Assembly: GCF_001665785.1 (NCBI RefSeq)
Contig: NZ_LZSO01000012.1
Coordinates: 124,001-188,000 of the forward strand
Source: Mycolicibacterium peregrinum
GTDB lineage: Bacteria > Actinomycetota > Actinomycetes > Mycobacteriales > Mycobacteriaceae
Reading direction: 5' to 3'
Length of the DNA stretch: 64,000 nucleotides
Below are positions 43,454 to 52,928 of the stretch, in pieces (the stretch's first letter is position 1; every line of letters begins with the position of its first letter). The translations under genes and the position numbers were made by a program. Below the pieces are notes generated by a model. The model did not search any database and was not told where the DNA came from. It worked only from the letters and a program-made list of their open reading frames with translations.

Positions 43454-46400
43454 GTGGCCGAAGATGCCCAGAATGACGACCTATCAACCCAGACTCCGCA
43501 GCAGGAGGGACTGCCCGACCGGCTGAGAGTCCACTCCCTGGCGCGGGTGCTCGGAACGACAAGCCGGCGCGTGCTCGACGCCCTGGCCGAGTTCGATGGG
43601 CGTCAGCGCAGTGCGCACTCCACGGTCGAAAAGGCTGACGCCGAGCGGGTCCGTGACGCGCTGGCCCTCGGGGCGACCGACCCGGAACCGGTTGAGCAGG
43701 CAGAACCGGTCCAGGTCGAAGCAGTCAGTGTCGTCGTGGCCGAGTCGGTCGCGGCACCTGTCGAAGCGTCGGAGGCCGCTGCGGTCGACGCTCCCGGGGG
43801 CGAAGCCGCCGAGGCCGACCCCGTCCTGGTGGGCGACGAGCCCGAGTCGCGGCTGATCCTGGAGACCGCCAACATCCCCCCGGCTCGCGAAGCTCACACC
43901 GAGCGGGCCGATTACCTGCCGCTGTTCGTCGCCCCGCAGCCCGTGGCGTTCGTCCCGGTGCGTGTCCAAGAGGATGACGACGACGAAGACGACACCGACG
44001 ACGACACTGATACGGATGCCGACGCCGACGTCGATACCGATGACGAGCAGGCGGATCGTCCGGCCGCTCGCCGGCGTCGCCGCGGCCGTCGGGGGCGTGG
44101 CCGTGGTCGTGGTGAGCAGGCAGACGACACCGACTCGGGCCCGGATTCCGATACCGACACCGCCGACGATCAGGGCGAGTCCGATCAGGATTCCGATGAC
44201 GACTCCGATGAGTCGGACGAGAACAACGACGAGGACACCGCAGGTGGTGACGGCAGCAGCCGTCGCCGTCGCCGTCGCCGCCGTCGCAAGTCCGGTTCGG
44301 GCGACAACGATGACGCGAGCTCTCCGGATGACCCGCCGAACACGGTCGTGCACGAGCGCGCGCCCCGGGCCGAGCGGTCCGGCAAGAGCAGCGACGATTC
44401 GGAGATCCAGGGGATCAGCGGATCGACCCGTCTGGAGGCCAAGCGTCAGCGCCGCCGCGACGGCCGCGACGCGGGCCGCCGTCGGCCCCCGATCCTGAGC
44501 GAGGCCGAGTTCCTGGCCCGGCGCGAGGCCGTCGAACGCACCATGATCGTGCGCGACAAAATCCGCACCGAGCCGCCACACGAGGGCGCCCGCTACACCC
44601 AGATCGCCGTGCTGGAAGACGGCGTCGTCGTCGAGCATTTTGTTACTTCCGCGGCGTCCGCCAGCCTGGTCGGCAACATCTACCTCGGCATCGTGCAGAA
44701 CGTGCTGCCCTCCATGGAGGCCGCCTTCGTCGACATCGGCCGCGGCCGCAACGGTGTGCTCTATGCCGGTGAGGTGAATTGGGAGGCCGCGGGCCTCGGT
44801 GGGTCGAACCGCAAGATCGAGCAGGCCCTCAAGCCGGGTGACTACGTCGTCGTCCAGGTCAGCAAGGACCCGGTAGGACACAAGGGTGCGCGGCTCACCA
44901 CGCAGGTGTCGCTGGCCGGCCGCTACCTGGTCTACGTGCCAGGTGCGTCATCGACCGGTATCAGCCGCAAGCTTCCCGACACCGAACGTCAGCGGCTCAA
45001 GGAGATCCTCAAGGAGGTCGTGCCCGCCGATGCCGGCGTGATCATCCGGACCGCCTCGGAGGGCGTCAAAGAAGAGGACATCCGCTCCGACGTCGAGCGG
45101 CTGCAGCAGCGCTGGACCGAGATCGAGGCCAAGGCCGCCGAGGTCACCGCGAAGAAGGCCGGCGCGGCCGTCGCCCTCTACGAAGAACCCGACGTGCTGG
45201 TCAAGGTCATCCGCGACCTGTTCAACGAGGACTTCTCGGGTCTGATCGTCTCCGGCGACGAGGCCTGGGACACGATCAACTCGTACGTGAACACCGTCGC
45301 TCCCGATCTGGTGGGCCGGCTCACGAAGTACGAACCCGCGGGTGGGGCCGAGGCTCCCGACGTGTTCGCTGTGCACCGCATCGACGAGCAGTTGGCGAAG
45401 GCGCTGGACCGCAAGGTGTGGCTGCCCTCGGGTGGCACCCTGGTGATCGACCGCACCGAGGCAATGACCGTCGTCGACGTCAACACCGGCAAGTTCACCG
45501 GCGCGGGCGGCAATCTCGAGCAGACCGTCACCCGCAACAACCTGGAGGCGGCCGAGGAGATCGTGCGCCAACTGCGGTTGCGGGACATCGGCGGCATCGT
45601 GGTGATCGACTTCATCGACATGGTGCTCGAGTCGAACCGGGATCTGGTGTTGCGCAGGCTGACCGAGGCGCTTGGCCGGGACCGCACCCGCCATCAGGTG
45701 TCCGAGGTGACCTCACTTGGCCTCGTTCAGCTGACCCGAAAGCGATTGGGAACCGGTCTGGTCGAGGCCTTCTCGACCACCTGCACCCACTGCGCGGGCC
45801 GCGGCATCGTGTTGCACGGTGACCCGGTCGACACCGCCTCGTCGTCGAACAGCGGGCGCAAGGCCGAAACCACCGGCGGTAGCCGTCGCAGCAAGCGGGG
45901 CAAGCGGGGCAATGCCCGTCCGGAGCCCGAAGAGGTACCCGTCGTCAAGGTGCCCGATCATCCCGCCGGGGAACATCCGATGTTCAAGGCCATGGCCGCG
46001 GCCAACGGCCGCCACGAGGAGGATGACGAGGGCCACGGTGCCCACGAAGCCTTCGACGAGCACGAGCAGACCGACGGCGAGGTTCACGAGGCCGAGGGCG
46101 ACGAGCAGACGACGCCCGAGCAGGCCGATGAATCGAACGGCGGCGAGTTCGATACGCACGATGCCGACGAGCCGGACGAGGCCGACGAGTCCGAAGACTC
46201 CGACGAGGATGACGCCGAGGACGAGATCGACCTCGACGACGACCTTGACGATGACGACGACGATGACGACCTGGACGACATCGACGACGACTCGGACGAT
46301 GAGGACTCGGACGATGAGGACTCAGACGATCAGGACTCAGACGACGACTCGGATGACGAGGAAGACGATGAGGACTCGGATGACGAGGAAGACGACGACG

Positions 46401-46519
46401 AGCCCGAAGAAGACGTCTACCAGGCGCCGGCTCCGGTGATTGCGGAGGTGCAGCCCTCCCGCGGCCGCACTCGTCGACGTGCCGCAGCCAGGCCCGCGGG
46501 GCCGCCAACCCACGAGTAG
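43454..46519 (+). CDS. rne: Ribonuclease E/G
   Basis: A 1021-residue endoribonuclease, central to mRNA decay and rRNA processing. The catalytic core lies near residues 360-800: S1 domain (NIYLGIVQNVLPSMEAAFVD), the 5'-sensor and RNase H-like parts, DNase I-like metal site (VVDVNTGKFTG and VVIDFIDMV), and the zinc-link cysteines in TTCTHCAGRG. It is flanked by long disordered arms. The N-terminal arm has alternating acidic and Arg-rich blocks; the C-terminal arm (from about residue 870) has a very long Asp/Glu tract. This two-armed layout is usual in mycobacteria and likely recruits RNA and degradosome partners. GTG start with GAGGAGA upstream. Confidence 0.95.
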   Translation: MAEDAQNDDLSTQTPQQEGLPDRLRVHSLARVLGTTSRRVLDALAEFDGRQRSAHSTVEKADAERVRDALALGATDPEPVEQAEPVQVEAVSVVVAESVAAPVEASEAAAVDAPGGEAAEADPVLVGDEPESRLILETANIPPAREAHTERADYLPLFVAPQPVAFVPVRVQEDDDDEDDTDDDTDTDADADVDTDDEQADRPAARRRRRGRRGRGRGRGEQADDTDSGPDSDTDTADDQGESDQDSDDDSDESDENNDEDTAGGDGSSRRRRRRRRRKSGSGDNDDASSPDDPPNTVVHERAPRAERSGKSSDDSEIQGISGSTRLEAKRQRRRDGRDAGRRRPPILSEAEFLARREAVERTMIVRDKIRTEPPHEGARYTQIAVLEDGVVVEHFVTSAASASLVGNIYLGIVQNVLPSMEAAFVDIGRGRNGVLYAGEVNWEAAGLGGSNRKIEQALKPGDYVVVQVSKDPVGHKGARLTTQVSLAGRYLVYVPGASSTGISRKLPDTERQRLKEILKEVVPADAGVIIRTASEGVKEEDIRSDVERLQQRWTEIEAKAAEVTAKKAGAAVALYEEPDVLVKVIRDLFNEDFSGLIVSGDEAWDTINSYVNTVAPDLVGRLTKYEPAGGAEAPDVFAVHRIDEQLAKALDRKVWLPSGGTLVIDRTEAMTVVDVNTGKFTGAGGNLEQTVTRNNLEAAEEIVRQLRLRDIGGIVVIDFIDMVLESNRDLVLRRLTEALGRDRTRHQVSEVTSLGLVQLTRKRLGTGLVEAFSTTCTHCAGRGIVLHGDPVDTASSSNSGRKAETTGGSRRSKRGKRGNARPEPEEVPVVKVPDHPAGEHPMFKAMAAANGRHEEDDEGHGAHEAFDEHEQTDGEVHEAEGDEQTTPEQADESNGGEFDTHDADEPDEADESEDSDEDDAEDEIDLDDDLDDDDDDDDLDDIDDDSDDEDSDDEDSDDQDSDDDSDDEEDDEDSDDEEDDDEPEEDVYQAPAPVIAEVQPSRGRTRRRAAARPAGPPTHE

Positions 46520-46542
46520 AGGGCGGTTTGACCCTCTACCCG

Positions 46543-46570
46543 CTGGTCAAGTACCCTTGACCAGTTGTCT
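46543..46570 (+). terminator. Perfect hairpin after rne
   Basis: CTGGTCAAG (46543-46551) and CTTGACCAG (46556-46564) form a 9-bp stem with the loop TACC, followed by TTGTCT. It could end rne transcription or fold in the leader of rplU. Confidence 0.55.
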
Positions 46571-46683
46571 CCAGTGCCTGTGTGACCACAGGCTGGTGAC
46601 GGCGGGATATCCCGCCACCCAAGACCCGCGCACGCACCGACCGGTAGCGCGCGCCCGCAGAGAGCAGCAGAGCAGAGGACACG
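46571..46683 (+). promoter_or_regulatory. Leader region of rplU-rpmA
   Basis: This gap holds CCTGTG-TGAC-CACAGG (a 6-bp hairpin at about 46577-46592) and the perfect 16-bp palindrome GGCGGGATATCCCGCC at 46601-46616. Leaders of ribosomal protein operons often carry binding sites for the encoded protein; here this is only a suggestion. Confidence 0.4.
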
Positions 46684-46995
46684 ATGGCGACATACGCAAT
46701 CGTCAAGACCGGTGGCAAGCAGTACAAGGTTGCCGCCGGTGACGTGGTGAAGGTTGAGAAGCTCGACGCCGAGCCCGGCGCGTCGGTGTCGCTGCCCGTG
46801 GCCCTCGTGGTCGACGGTGCCAAGGTCACCAGCAAGGCCGATGACCTGGCCAAGGTTGCCGTCACCGGCGAGGTGCTCGAGCACACCAAGGGTCCCAAGA
46901 TCCGTATCCACAAGTTCAAGAACAAGACCGGCTACCACAAGCGCCAGGGGCACCGTCAGCAGCTGACCGTGCTCAAGGTCACCGGAATCAAGTAA
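46684..46995 (+). CDS. rplU: 50S ribosomal protein L21
   Basis: A 103-residue ribosomal protein that binds 23S rRNA. It begins [20 protein letters not shown] and has the C-terminal [15 protein letters not shown] signature of L21. Length is normal. rpmA follows after 15 nt, the universal rplU-rpmA pair. In M. tuberculosis dctA lies between rne and rplU, and it is missing here. Confidence 0.97.
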   Translation: MATYAIVKTGGKQYKVAAGDVVKVEKLDAEPGASVSLPVALVVDGAKVTSKADDLAKVAVTGEVLEHTKGPKIRIHKFKNKTGYHKRQGHRQQLTVLKVTGIK

Positions 46996-47010
46996 CGAGG
47001 GAGCGAACTA

Positions 47011-47277
47011 ATGGCACACAAAAAGGGCGCTTCCAGCTCTCGTAACGGTCGCGAGTCCGCAGCACAGCGGCTCGGCGTGAAGCGTTTCGGTGGTCAGGTC
47101 GTCAAGGCAGGCGAGATCCTCGTCCGTCAGCGCGGCACTCACTTCCACCCCGGCGTCAACGTCGGTCGTGGTGGCGATGACACGCTGTTCGCGCTGGCTC
47201 CCGGCTCGGTGGAGTTCGGTTCCAAGCGCGGCCGCAAGCACGTGAACATCGTTCCCGTGCCGCGCCCGGAGGCCTGA
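47011..47277 (+). CDS. rpmA: 50S ribosomal protein L27
   Basis: An 88-residue ribosomal protein whose N-terminus reaches the peptidyl transferase centre. It starts [20 protein letters not shown] and has [19 protein letters not shown], both hallmarks of L27. There is no cleavable N-terminal extension of the Firmicutes type. GAGGGAGCGAACTA precedes the ATG. It is followed by a hairpin region and then obgE. Confidence 0.97.
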   Translation: MAHKKGASSSRNGRESAAQRLGVKRFGGQVVKAGEILVRQRGTHFHPGVNVGRGGDDTLFALAPGSVEFGSKRGRKHVNIVPVPRPEA

Positions 47278-47290
47278 GACCAAGAGGATT

Positions 47291-47357
47291 CTCCGCGAAT
47301 GTGAAGCAGCTGCGAGTTCTCGATAGGACTATCGCGATAGCTTCACATTCGACGGAG
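47291..47357 (+). promoter_or_regulatory. Long hairpin overlapping the obgE ribosome-binding site
   Basis: CTCCG plus CGAATGTGAAGC (47291-47307) pairs with GCTTCACATTCG (47340-47351) and, after a one-base bulge, CGGAG (47353-47357): 17 bp in total. The last bases are part of GGAGAGG, the Shine-Dalgarno sequence of obgE. The loop contains the palindrome CTATCGCGATAG (47329-47340), which can form competing stems. Confidence 0.7.
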
Positions 47358-47367
47358 AGGATGTCCG

Positions 47368-48816
47368 ATGCCACGGTTTGTCGACCGCGTCGTCATCCAT
47401 GCGAGTGCAGGCAACGGCGGCCACGGCTGCGCGTCTGTGCACCGCGAGAAATTCAAACCACTCGGTGGTCCTGACGGCGGCAACGGTGGTCACGGTGGCA
47501 GCATCGTGCTCGTCGTCGACCCGCAGGTTCACACCCTGCTCGACTTTCATTTCCATCCGCATGTCGTCGCGCCCTCGGGTAAGCAGGGCGCGGGCAGCAA
47601 TCGTGACGGCGCGGCCGGCGACGATCTGATCGTGCGCGTGCCGGACGGCACCGTGGTGCTCGACGAGAACGGCCGCATGCTGGCGGACCTGGTCGGTGCC
47701 GGTACCCGCTTCGAGGCGGCGGCCGGCGGTCGCGGTGGCCTCGGTAACGCCGCACTCGCTTCCCGGGCCCGCAAGGCACCCGGTTTTGCCCTGCTCGGTG
47801 AGAAGGGCCAGACCCGGGATCTCACGCTCGAGCTGAAAACCGTCGCCGATGTCGGCCTGATCGGCTTCCCGTCGGCAGGCAAATCGTCTTTGGTGTCGAC
47901 CATCTCGGCGGCCAAGCCCAAGATCGCCGACTACCCGTTCACCACACTGGTGCCCAACCTGGGTGTGGTGTCGGCCGGCGAAAACACCTTCACCGTCGCT
48001 GACGTTCCCGGCTTGATCCCCGGTGCGTCCGAGGGCCGTGGTCTCGGCCTGGAATTCCTTCGGCACCTTGAGCGCTGCGCGGTGCTCGTGCATGTCGTGG
48101 ATTGCGCCACCATGGAACCCGGGCGTGACCCGATCTCCGATATCGAGGCGCTGGAGGCGGAACTCGCGGCGTACACCCCGACTCTGCAGGGCGATTCCGC
48201 GCTGGGTGACCTGGCGTCGCGGCCACGTGCGGTGGTGCTCAACAAGATCGACGTTCCCGACGCCCGCGAGTTGGCCGACTTTGTGCGTGAAGAAGTGCAG
48301 TCGCAGTTCGGCTGGCCGGTGTATGAGATCTCGACCGTCAGCCGTGATGGCTTGCGGCCGTTGATCTTTGCGCTGTGGGAGATGGTGAAGGCCTATCGTG
48401 ACGCGCAACCCGAGGTGGTGCCGAGGCGTCCGGTGATCCGCCCGATCGCCGTCGACGACAGCGGCTTCACCGTCGAGACCGACGGGTACGGCGGGTTCAT
48501 CGTGCGAGGTACCCGGCCCGAGCGCTGGATCGCCCAGACCAACTTCGACAATGACGAGGCGGTCGGTTACCTCGGCGACCGGTTGGCGCGGTTGGGTGTC
48601 GAGGACGCGTTGTGGAAGAAGGGCGCCAAACCCGGCTGCGCCGTGACCATCGGCGATATGACCTTCGATTGGGAACCGCAGACTCCCGCCGGCGTCGACA
48701 TGCCGCTCACCGGGCGTGGCACAGACATCCGGCTCGAGCAGACCGACCGCATCGGTGCCGCCGAGCGCAAGGCCGCGCGTCGTGAACGGCGCCAGCCCGG
48801 GAGTGAAGACGAGTGA
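47368..48816 (+). CDS. obgE: GTPase Obg/CgtA
   Basis: A 482-residue GTPase that helps 50S ribosome assembly and links to the stringent response. The N-terminal Gly-rich Obg fold (GGDGGNGG-like [11 protein letters not shown]) is followed by the G domain with G1 [10 protein letters not shown]3 [10 protein letters not shown]4 NKID, and the C-terminal OCT domain that ends with a basic tail ([11 protein letters not shown]). The start ATG follows GGAGAGG, which lies at the foot of a long hairpin. Its stop overlaps proB by 4 bp. Confidence 0.96.
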   Translation: MPRFVDRVVIHASAGNGGHGCASVHREKFKPLGGPDGGNGGHGGSIVLVVDPQVHTLLDFHFHPHVVAPSGKQGAGSNRDGAAGDDLIVRVPDGTVVLDENGRMLADLVGAGTRFEAAAGGRGGLGNAALASRARKAPGFALLGEKGQTRDLTLELKTVADVGLIGFPSAGKSSLVSTISAAKPKIADYPFTTLVPNLGVVSAGENTFTVADVPGLIPGASEGRGLGLEFLRHLERCAVLVHVVDCATMEPGRDPISDIEALEAELAAYTPTLQGDSALGDLASRPRAVVLNKIDVPDARELADFVREEVQSQFGWPVYEISTVSRDGLRPLIFALWEMVKAYRDAQPEVVPRRPVIRPIAVDDSGFTVETDGYGGFIVRGTRPERWIAQTNFDNDEAVGYLGDRLARLGVEDALWKKGAKPGCAVTIGDMTFDWEPQTPAGVDMPLTGRGTDIRLEQTDRIGAAERKAARRERRQPGSEDE

Positions 48817-49934
48817 CGAGTGCAGGCTCGGCGCGCTCGGTGCATCGGGAAGCGATTCGGACCGCTCGCAGTGTCGTCGTCAAGATCGGCACCACTGCGC
48901 TGACCACCCCCTTGGGAGTCTTCGATGCGGGCCGCCTCGCGGTCCTGGTCGAGGCCATCGAGGGTCGGATGCGGGCGGGTTCCGACCTGGTGATCGTGTC
49001 CTCGGGTGCCATCGCTGCCGGCATCGAGCCGCTCGGTTTGTCCAAGCGCCCCACCGATCTGGCCACCAAGCAGGCGGCCGCCAGCGTCGGACAGGTGGCT
49101 CTGGTCAACGCCTGGAGTTCGGCGTTCGCCGTCTACAGCCGCACGGTCGGGCAGGTGCTCTTGACCGCCCATGACATCGCGATGCGGGTGCAGCACAACA
49201 ACGCTCAGCGCACGCTGGACCGGTTGCGTGCGCTGCACGCGGTCGCGATCGTCAACGAGAACGACACCGTGGCCACCAACGAGATCAGGTTCGGCGACAA
49301 TGATCGGCTTTCGGCGCTGGTGGCCCAGCTGGTCGGCGCCGACGCGCTGATCCTGCTGTCTGACATCGATGGCCTGTACGACTCTGATCCCCGAAAAGGG
49401 AACGCGCGCTTCATTCCCGAGGTCGGGGCGCAAGGGGACCTCGACGGGGTGGTCGCCGGCGGCGGTAGCAACCTGGGCACCGGCGGAATGGCATCGAAGC
49501 TGTCGTCGGCCCTGCTGGCGGCCGATGCCGGGGTGCCGGTGCTGCTGGCTGCCGCGGCGGATGCCGGTGCGGCACTCAGTGATGCGTCGGTGGGTACCGT
49601 GTTCGCGCCGCGGCCGGAGCGGATGTCGGCGCGGCGGTTCTGGGTTCGCCATGCCGCGGAGTCACATGGGGCGTTGACCCTCGACGACGGCGCCGTCCGC
49701 GCGGTCGTCAAACAACGGCGCTCGCTGCTGCCGGCGGGTATCACCGAGGTCAGCGGGCGATTCCACGGCGGTGACGTGGTGGATCTGCGGGGGCTCGACG
49801 GGCGGACGGTCGCGCGCGGCGTGGTGGCCTACGAGGCGTCGGAGCTGGCCGCGATCATCGGCCGCTCGACGCCTGATCTGCCGGCCGAACTGCGTCGGCC
49901 TGCGGTGCACGCCGACGATCTGGTCGCTGTCTAG
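48813..49934 (+). CDS. proB: Glutamate 5-kinase
   Basis: A 373-residue enzyme that phosphorylates glutamate, the first step of proline synthesis. The amino acid kinase domain has [45 protein letters not shown] and [15 protein letters not shown]; the C-terminal ~80 residues form a PUA domain ([20 protein letters not shown]). The GTG start overlaps the obgE stop. The partner gene proA lies 11 kb downstream in the same direction. Confidence 0.95.
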   Translation: MTSAGSARSVHREAIRTARSVVVKIGTTALTTPLGVFDAGRLAVLVEAIEGRMRAGSDLVIVSSGAIAAGIEPLGLSKRPTDLATKQAAASVGQVALVNAWSSAFAVYSRTVGQVLLTAHDIAMRVQHNNAQRTLDRLRALHAVAIVNENDTVATNEIRFGDNDRLSALVAQLVGADALILLSDIDGLYDSDPRKGNARFIPEVGAQGDLDGVVAGGGSNLGTGGMASKLSSALLAADAGVPVLLAAAADAGAALSDASVGTVFAPRPERMSARRFWVRHAAESHGALTLDDGAVRAVVKQRRSLLPAGITEVSGRFHGGDVVDLRGLDGRTVARGVVAYEASELAAIIGRSTPDLPAELRRPAVHADDLVAV

Positions 49935-49951
49935 CGATTTGGGTGCAACGA

Positions 49952-49968
49952 GTAACGCTGACCGTTAC
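49952..49968. terminator. Small hairpin between proB and the TetR gene
   Basis: GTAACG (49952-49957) and CGTTAC (49963-49968) form a 6-bp stem with a 5-nt loop between convergent genes. No T tract; a weak terminator or protein site. Confidence 0.35.
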
Positions 49969-49982
49969 CAAACGCGCCGAAA

Positions 49983-50618
49983 TCACCGGGGCGGGGACTC
50001 CAGATACAGGGCGCCCCAGATGATCTCGGTGAGGGTGTCCGCCAGCTCGGCGTCGTAGGAGGCGGGGTGTGACGGCAGGTTCTGGTGGCAGGTCCGTTCC
50101 ACCATCCAGGTCAGCGTGCTCGCGGTGACGGCGGCAGGCAGTTGCGGCCGGATGGTCCCGTCGAACTGCCCGTCCTCGATCACTTTTGTGAGCTGGTCGG
50201 CGATCCCGGTCAGCAGTTCACGGTAGGTCTGCCCGACCAGTGGGTCATAACCCGACATCTCGTTGAGCGCGATCAGCACCGGCTGATGGCTCCGATAGCT
50301 GGCGACGATGCCGGACATGGCGGCGTGGACGTCGGCGGGGTCGCGACGTCCGGCCACACCCCACCACCGCTCGGCAGCGCGGGTGAGATCGCCGAACACC
50401 TGGCCGGCCAACCGGCGCAGCAGGTGCCCCTTGTCCTCGAAGTAGATGTAGAAGCTGGCCCGGGAGATCCCGGCCTCGGTGGCCAGTCGGTCCACGCTGA
50501 GTTCGGTGAAGCTGGTGCCGTCGGCCATCAGCCGGTCGGTGGCGTCGAGCAGTTGGCGTTCGATCCGCTCGCGCCGTTCCTCCCTTTTGGCCTGCGGTTT
50601 TCGCGTCACCGATGGCAT
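49983..50618 (-). CDS. TetR-family transcriptional regulator
   Basis: A 211-residue regulator. The N-terminal helix-turn-helix (LSVDRLATEAGISRASFYIY, residues about 40-59) follows a basic arm rich in Arg and Lys. The C-terminal ligand domain has no recognisable signature. The ATG at 50618 lies 6 nt from TACGCT (50630-50625), so the mRNA is likely leaderless. It is divergent from a cytochrome P450 whose promoter holds a 17-bp palindrome, so it probably represses the P450 and maybe itself. Confidence 0.88.
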   Translation of the reverse strand: MPSVTRKPQAKREERRERIERQLLDATDRLMADGTSFTELSVDRLATEAGISRASFYIYFEDKGHLLRRLAGQVFGDLTRAAERWWGVAGRRDPADVHAAMSGIVASYRSHQPVLIALNEMSGYDPLVGQTYRELLTGIADQLTKVIEDGQFDGTIRPQLPAAVTASTLTWMVERTCHQNLPSHPASYDAELADTLTEIIWGALYLESPPR

Positions 50619-50647
50619 GGTCCCAGCGTATCGGAACGCGTCACACC

Positions 50648-50677
50648 TTGACTAGACATAGTGTCTAGACTTATCGT
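50648..50677 (+). promoter_or_regulatory. P450 promoter with embedded TetR operator
   Basis: -35 TTGACT (50648-50653) and -10 TATCGT (50672-50677) are 18 nt apart, and the -10 ends 7 nt before the P450 ATG (leaderless). CTAGACA (50652-50658) and TGTCTAG (50662-50668) form a perfect 7-3-7 palindrome that starts in the -35 box and fills the spacer. A repressor bound there would exclude RNA polymerase. Confidence 0.75.
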
Positions 50678-50684
50678 CGGCATC

Positions 50685-51968
50685 ATGACTGTGTCGCCCA
50701 TCACATCTGCTGCTTCCTGGCCCGCTGCTGCCCGTCCCTACGACCCGATCGACCTGTCCTCACGGGTGTTCTGGGCCACCACGGCCGCCGATCGCGAGGC
50801 GGCCTTCGCTGAGCTACGTGCCTCCCGCCCGGTCAGTTGGCATCCGCCCGTCGAGGACGCGCTCATGCCGGATCCCGACGATCGCGGGTTCTGGGCGGTC
50901 ACCCGGCACGCGGACATCGTGGCGGTGAGCCGTGACAGCGAGACATTCCTGTCGGGCAAGGGGGTGCTGTTCGAGTCCGTTCCGGAGGAGTTGCTGGAGG
51001 CGTCACAGTCTTTCCTGGCGATGGACGCGCCACGGCACACGCTGATCCGCAAACTGGTCCACGCCGCGTTCACGCCTCGGCAGGTGGCCCGCATCGAAGA
51101 TTCGATCCAGGAGAACGCCCGTCAGATCGTGGCCGAGCTCAAAGAGGTCGGCAGCGGGGTGGACTTCGTCGATCAATGCGCCAAGGAACTACCGATCCGC
51201 ACGTTGTCGGACATGGTCGGGATCCCCGAGTCCGAGCGTCAGCGGGTGGCGCATGCCGCCGACGCGCTGGTGTCCTGGGCCGACCCGGTCTACCTGGCCG
51301 GGCGCCACCCGCTCGAGGTGCTGATGCAGAACCAGATGTACCTGCATCAGGTGGCGAATGCGCTTGCCGCCGAACGGCGGGAGAACCCGGGCAACGATCT
51401 GATCAGCGCACTGGTGCACGCCGAGGTCGACGGGGACCGGCTCACCGACGCCGAGGTCGCGGCGTTCTTCGTCCTACTGGCGGTGGCGGGCAACGACACC
51501 ACCCGCCAGACCACCAGCCACGCGCTCAAGGCGCTGACCGACCATCCCGACCAACGGGCCTGGCTCATGGCCGATTTCGACGACCGGATCGGCGGAGCGG
51601 TCGAGGAGTTCGTGCGGTGGGCGACCCCGGTGATGACGTTCCGCCGCACCGCGGCCGTCGACGTCGAACTCGGTGGGAGGCAGATCCTGGAGGGGGAGAA
51701 GGTGGTGATGTTCTACGCCTCGGGCAACCAGGATGGCGAAGTGTTCGACCGGCCCGAGGTTTTCGATCTGAGCCGTAAGCCCAACCCGCACCTGGGATTC
51801 GGAGGCGGCGGCCGTCACTTCTGCCTGGGTGCGCACGTCGCGCGGACGCAGTTGCGGGCGATCTTCGGTGAGCTGCTGCACCAGCTACCCGACATCGCGG
51901 CAGGGGAGCCGGCCTACCTGGCGGGCAACTTCGTGCACGCTATCCGGTCGATGCCGTGCACGTTCTGA
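50685..51968 (+). CDS. Cytochrome P450
   Basis: A 427-residue soluble bacterial P450. The heme-binding motif is FGGGGRHFCLGAHVAR with ligand Cys380; the I-helix oxygen-activation motif is LAVAGNDTTRQTTSHAL; ExxR is EEFVRW. The AGNDTTR pattern recalls the lipid- and sterol-oxidising mycobacterial P450s (CYP124/125/142 group), but I cannot assign a CYP family. The ATG at 50685 was chosen; the in-frame GTG at 50661 lies within the operator. Electron partners (ferredoxin, reductase) are not encoded next to it. Confidence 0.92.
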   Translation: MTVSPITSAASWPAAARPYDPIDLSSRVFWATTAADREAAFAELRASRPVSWHPPVEDALMPDPDDRGFWAVTRHADIVAVSRDSETFLSGKGVLFESVPEELLEASQSFLAMDAPRHTLIRKLVHAAFTPRQVARIEDSIQENARQIVAELKEVGSGVDFVDQCAKELPIRTLSDMVGIPESERQRVAHAADALVSWADPVYLAGRHPLEVLMQNQMYLHQVANALAAERRENPGNDLISALVHAEVDGDRLTDAEVAAFFVLLAVAGNDTTRQTTSHALKALTDHPDQRAWLMADFDDRIGGAVEEFVRWATPVMTFRRTAAVDVELGGRQILEGEKVVMFYASGNQDGEVFDRPEVFDLSRKPNPHLGFGGGGRHFCLGAHVARTQLRAIFGELLHQLPDIAAGEPAYLAGNFVHAIRSMPCTF

Positions 51969-52008
51969 GCTCATCGGTTCGATGACGAATCCAATGCCGC
52001 GAACTGCG

Positions 52009-52548
52009 CTAGCTCTGCATGCGCTCTCGGGACATTGTGGTGCCACCAGTTGATTCCCAGCGTTTTTGAGCGTTGGAAGCCTGTGTGCGCCACGCCCGGT
52101 CGCGCTCACTGGTCATGAGCAATCCGTCGGTACTGGCGGCGTTGTTCGGTTCCGCCGCGGACATCATGGCGGTGTGAGCGTCGTCGGGGCTGGTGTGTGG
52201 CGGGATCACCAGCAAAGTGAGGCGTTCGCCGCCGAGGCCGAGAACCTCGATCGTGTTGATCGGCTGAAGCTGGTAGCCGTCCAGGCGTAGCGTGTGTCCA
52301 CCGGTGACGAGTTTGCGTGGGGCACTGGCCCATGCCGTCAGGTGATACAACACCCGCTCGATCCGGCCCAGGCGTACCGAGAGCACCGCCAGCAGATCTG
52401 GCAATTCGGTGGTGAGGTCATCGGAGTGCGGCCACCATGCCCCGTCGACGTGTCCGCTTCGGGGCGACTTGGGTTTTAATCGCAACCGTGGTGTGTGCGC
52501 GGGCACGGTCGAGTTCTGATCATTCTTACGAGTCTGCTGCGGCGTCAT
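52009..52548 (-). CDS. DUF5994-family protein
   Basis: A 179-residue protein of unknown function. The conserved part is RLRLKPKSPRSGHVDGAWWP followed by HSDDLTTELPDLLAVLSVRLG, a combination I associate with the mycobacterial DUF5994 family. Later it has RLTLLVIPPHTSPDDAHTAM. There is no signal peptide or membrane segment. AGGAG lies 8 nt before the ATG at 52548; a longer frame to 52770 has atypical composition. It is convergent with the P450 gene. Confidence 0.75.
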   Translation of the reverse strand: MTPQQTRKNDQNSTVPAHTPRLRLKPKSPRSGHVDGAWWPHSDDLTTELPDLLAVLSVRLGRIERVLYHLTAWASAPRKLVTGGHTLRLDGYQLQPINTIEVLGLGGERLTLLVIPPHTSPDDAHTAMMSAAEPNNAASTDGLLMTSERDRAWRTQASNAQKRWESTGGTTMSRERMQS

Positions 52549-52928
52549 GGCGACGCTCCTGTCTTGGCCGGATTCGGCCCTATCCTGAGAATCAGCGGTG
52601 ACACACTCGAAAAGTCGCGTGTACGGAGTACCGCCGATAGGTCTGAGCCTACGCCACCTGGGCGATCGCCGGGCCCAAGCCGGGCCGGATGAGGTCTGCT
52701 GCCCCCGGGCCGTACCACTGCCGGCACCATGATCGGTGCTAGTCGGAAGATGCGTAGTGCTGGTGAACATCGCTGTCGTTGTTGGGTTTGTCGCAGCGCC
52801 GCTGGTGTGCCAGTCGGTTGTCTCGACAACTGTCGGTGAATCGCTTTCTACGGCGAATTCTGTCGTTGGCCCACCGCCCGTCGGCAGCTCGACCGGCCAC
52901 CGGCTCTCCGCATGTCAAAGGAGAACCA
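52549..52928. other. Gene-free region between the DUF5994 and sirtuin genes
   Basis: About 380 bp with no convincing gene. A 75-codon frame at 52736-52963 on the plus strand overlaps the sirtuin end and has no ribosome site. On the minus strand TAGGCT near 52666 could serve as a -10 for the DUF5994 gene. Nothing else was recognised. Confidence 0.5.

Noticed and set aside
43970..44400. Low-complexity repeats in the 5' part of rne as a genomic repeat or CRISPR-like array
   Set aside because: They encode alternating Asp/Glu and Arg blocks in the rne frame; the repetition reflects codon bias in acidic and basic tracts.
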